From contig SNVD02007445.1 in the NCBI GenBank assembly GCA_013180625.2, positions 186,001 to 250,000 of the forward strand: DNA of 64,000 nucleotides. The letters are read 5' to 3'. Numbering within the stretch: position 1 is the stretch's first letter; each line of letters starts with the position of its first letter. This document shows, one piece after another, positions 60,770-64,000 of the stretch. The notes beneath the pieces are model-generated. The model had not been told where the DNA came from and did no database searches. It saw nothing but the letters and a program-made list of their open reading frames with translations. The position numbers and the translations under genes were made by a program. The DNA comes from Boswellia sacra (Eukaryota > Streptophyta > Magnoliopsida > Sapindales > Burseraceae).

Positions 60770-61803
60770 CATTCAAAGTTAACGTTGTAGACCCCAAGTC
60801 AAAAGGGCAACCCATTGTAGGAGAGGGTCTTCGGTGCATCAGTGCATCATGTAGCATGTCGAGCTGGTCCAATGGATAGGAGTCAACTGAATTGCAATAG
60901 TTGAGCTGGTTGCTTCTCATTAGATCAGCTTGACACGCTACGCAATACAACGGATAGATGCATCGAAGATTTAGCTCTATTGTAGATCAGAAATATAAAC
61001 CCATTCATCAAGCAGCAATGTAGTATTAGCGCTTTGAAGGTTGTTCTGTAGTTAGACCGTTCTTTAGCTTTGATTTATATAAATTAAATAACGAATAATA
61101 AATTATATATTCAAATCTAATATTAATATTCTTTTATTTCAGTCAATATAATAGATATGTCACTTAATTTGATCATTCATTAAATTATCTTCTATTTATT
61201 TATTATTTACCCAACAAATGACACTGTGCCACATGTGAATTTAAAGACTAGATTTTATAAATTGCTGTGTATTATTTTTTAAGTTTTGTTCATGTATCAA
61301 AGTTGAAAATTTCCGTATAGTTAAGAGCAGTTTTAAAGTGTATGCTAAAAAATTATGTGTAATTATTTATTTCAATCTTTAAGCTATTTTAAAAATTATA
61401 TTACATTAATTATTTAATTATATGTAATTATTATTTTTAATAAAAATAAACTTTGCAAGACTTCCCATTGATTATTACACAAGAAAAGTTTTCAAAGTTA
61501 AATTGTGAAATGCTAAAGTCGTTGATAATTGACTTGACTTTGACTTTTTATACCACGATAAACACAACATATTCCGTATATCATTGTAACTGGGACCACA
61601 GCCTTTAATAGGCAACAATTACGGAACTTCCCAACACTTAAAAAGGTCTATTTATTTATGCAGAAAAATAAGGTCAGTCAAGCTGGAGCTATTTTTTTCC
61701 AAATTGGCTGCCCGTTCCACACGTTTGCCAGATGAATAAGTTAGAATTATGTATATTTAATGGCTAACGGGAAGACTGTAACTGTAAGCACAGCAGTTAA
61801 CAA
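60770..61803. other. Upstream region of the receptor-like protein gene
   Basis: AT-rich. No gene or mobile element was recognised. A TATTTATTTATG box-like stretch near 61648 could serve the downstream gene. Confidence 0.35.
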
Positions 61804-64000
61804 ATGAAAGTAGCCATGAATGTTGTTGTTTCTGCAGTTCTCGTCTTTCAGTTTCTTGCCATTATAACAATTGATATTAGCTTCTGTAGTGGAAGCTTCG
61901 GTACCGGCTATGATAGTATGACAGGCGATATCCATGAGCAACACCATCGAAGTCTTAAAGCTCAATATGAAGCTTATGAGCAGCCAAAGTTGTCTGGTAA
62001 GATGAATTCTTCTTTAATCCCTGATTAAGTAAGCACATCAATTAGTTGGAGTTTTAAGTAGTAATTAAAATTTCGAAGATGTCAGATACCTAGATTTTAT
62101 TTTTATATTATTTTTTTCGGTTCTGTGCATATGAGAATTTAAAATAATTTCGAGAATTGGATTTGAATAGTCATATATCCTAACTCGCAGATCTAATTAT
62201 ATTAATTTTGATATATCTGCATGTATTGATTTTGACTATATGGCCTTGCATATGTAAAGTTAGTTTTAATGGGAATTATTGATAGTTTAATTTAATTTAA
62301 TTTAACTTTTTTTGTTTTAACTCTCACGGTTAGCAAACTGTGAAAGCTTAAACTTTTTCTCTATAATTTTCAATTTATAATATGTGAATCAATTTTCCTT
62401 GTATTGATTTACTTTGTTTTGTGGATTATTGATTAATTAGACAATAATCAATAATTGAAACTTTGAAATTTGTGTGAAAATGTATTATCGATTAATCCTG
62501 TTATTCATTTACTTAGGCAGTTAGGCTATAATAAATAGTTTGATTATGAATATACATATATATATAAACTTAGTTTTACACGAAAGAAACTTTTAATCTG
62601 CAATAATCTTCATTAATTTTGGGTTTCCAGCTTATAGTGTTTAAGAGTGTCTGCTTCAGAAACCTAGAGTAAATTTAACGAAAACAATTCTAAGTTTGAG
62701 ATTCAATATGAATAAAATCTTGTAGAAAAGAAGTCCAGTTCCGAAATTATATTCAAAACCGTTTTCCGGAAGCACTCCAAGCAGCACATTGCTTTTAAGA
62801 ATTTTTTCATCACTTGCTCTGTACCACAATTTTTTAATTTGCATTAAACTTCATCTGACTAAACAGAGTAAGATTGTTTGTTTTCTGCGAGTCTTACATT
62901 TTTCTTTGTTTAATTATTTTTCTTTTTTGACTAGTAAAAGATAAATTAATTTATTAAGTTGTTAACAAGAACTTGCGCGTTTATATTTGTTTGACCATAT
63001 TTAAAATAACATAGATCAAACTTGACAATTTTAATCTGTTCCGTAATTTCTAAACGCTTCACACAAATTCTTGATTGACAGGCACAAAGCAGTTGCCTTG
63101 GAAGAACCTTAAATATCTAGACCTTCGTTCCAACTTATTCGAAGGACCAATTCCAGCTCCACCACCTAATATGATAGTCTTCATGGTCTCGAGCAATAAA
63201 TTTACTGGAGAAATACCTCACTTGATTTGCAATTCAAGTACTATTGAAGTTCTTGATCTTTCCAATAATAGCCTAAGTGGCACAATTCCTGAATGCCTGG
63301 GAAACTTCAGCAACAGTCTGCGCGTGTTGGATCTACGGAAGAATAAATTTCATGGCCCTGTTCCTGCAACATTTCCAAAGGGTAATAATTTGAAGACCCT
63401 TAACTTCAATGGCAACGGATTGGAAGGGAAAGTTCCACCATCTTTGATCCATTGCAAAAACCTGGAAGTTCTAGATCTTGGGAACAACAAGATAATGGAT
63501 ATCTTCCCACAGTGGTTAGGAGATCTCCCAAACTTGCAGGTACTCGTTCTACGTGCAAATAAATTTTATGGCCCAATCGGAGATCCTAAATCCAATCGAT
63601 CTTTATCCAAATTGCGTATCTTTGATCTCTCAACCAATAATTTCACCGGTGCTTTGCCGACCAAGTATTTTCAAAATATGAAAGCAATGATGATTTTTGA
63701 CAATGAAGCTGGAGGCAACAAATCACAGTACATGGGGGAAACATATTATGAAGATACTGTGACGCTAGTGATAAAGAAGAATATTGTTGAACAAATGAAA
63801 ATTCTGAAGATTTTTTCTGCAATTGATTTCTCAAAGAACAACTTTGAGGGAGAAATTCCAGAAGTAATTGGAAATTTTCGATCACTCCGACTCCTTAACC
63901 TTTCTCATAACAATCTAACAGGAAATATTCCCCGAACTTTGGGAAATTTGGAGTCTTTAGAATCCTTGGACTTCTCTTCGAACAAGCTCAGGGGAAAAAT
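61804..64000 (+). CDS. Truncated receptor-like protein (Cf-9/RLP type LRR), continues beyond the window
   Basis: Exon 1 (61804-61996) encodes a signal peptide (MKVAMNVVVSAVLVFQFLAI) and a linker ending EQPKLSG. A donor GTAAGA and an acceptor TTGACAG give an intron 61997-63081 that rejoins the frame exactly (phase 1, Gly codon GGC). Exon 2 from 63082 is open to the window end (306 codons). It has LRRs (NLKYLDLRSNLFEGPIP, EVLDLSNNSLSGTIPECLGN), the island domain typical of RLPs (NMKAMMIFDNEAGG ... YYEDTVTLVIKK) and post-island LRRs (LRLLNLSHNNLTGNIPRTLG). RLPs are membrane-anchored immune or developmental receptors without a kinase. The cysteine-pair LRRNT and roughly the first 15-20 LRRs of a typical RLP are missing, so this is internally deleted or a broken paralogue. 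Whether it is expressed cannot be told. Confidence 0.7.

Overview
The window is plant nuclear DNA: AT-rich, intron-containing genes, plant-only families (receptor-like LRR kinases, TRB telomere-binding factor, glucose-6-phosphate/phosphate translocator) and dense class II transposons. The LRR sequences resemble those of woody eudicots such as Citrus as I remember them. That is an inference and was not searched.

Only three loci look like working genes. The last exons of SMG9, a nonsense-mediated-decay factor, lie at 352-3294 (+). A four-exon gene for a 127-residue lysine-rich protein, probably nucleolar, lies at 4438-6035 (-), with a telo-box and site II motifs upstream. A truncated receptor-like protein gene starts at 61804 (+) and runs off the right edge.

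The middle is a decayed LRR receptor cluster: two CLAVATA1-like pseudogenes (16177-22188 and 31894-33911, both -), a small third CLV1-like relic near 55300, and an HSL1-like pseudogene (57636-58761, -). The two long CLV1-like copies and the HSL1-like copy have no kinase domain, and all three carry nonsense or frameshift lesions.

The most unusual content is a set of CACTA transposons filled with pieces of host genes that keep their introns. CACTA-1 (16450-20958, duplication AGA) interrupts the first CLV1-like pseudogene and carries ATG7 exons plus a DUF761 gene. CACTA-2 (27752-31423, duplication AAT) carries five exons of TOR kinase. CACTA-3 (39696-45100, duplication ATA) carries fragments of a glucose-6-phosphate/phosphate translocator, a neprosin, BTAF1 and TRB, all on the same strand. 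Next to it lies a decayed CACTA transposase locus (45719-54475) broken by a solo LTR. TOR and ATG7, opposing controllers of autophagy, are thus both copied into elements about 7 kb apart.

Other repeats include four hAT-like elements with 8-bp duplications, a Copia deletion derivative (11790-15107), a long-inverted-repeat element with nested MITEs (6419-8530), a possible Mutator-like element (10170-11063), arrays of a TCGACAC-type motif (26041-26990), short tandem repeats and G-rich tracts.
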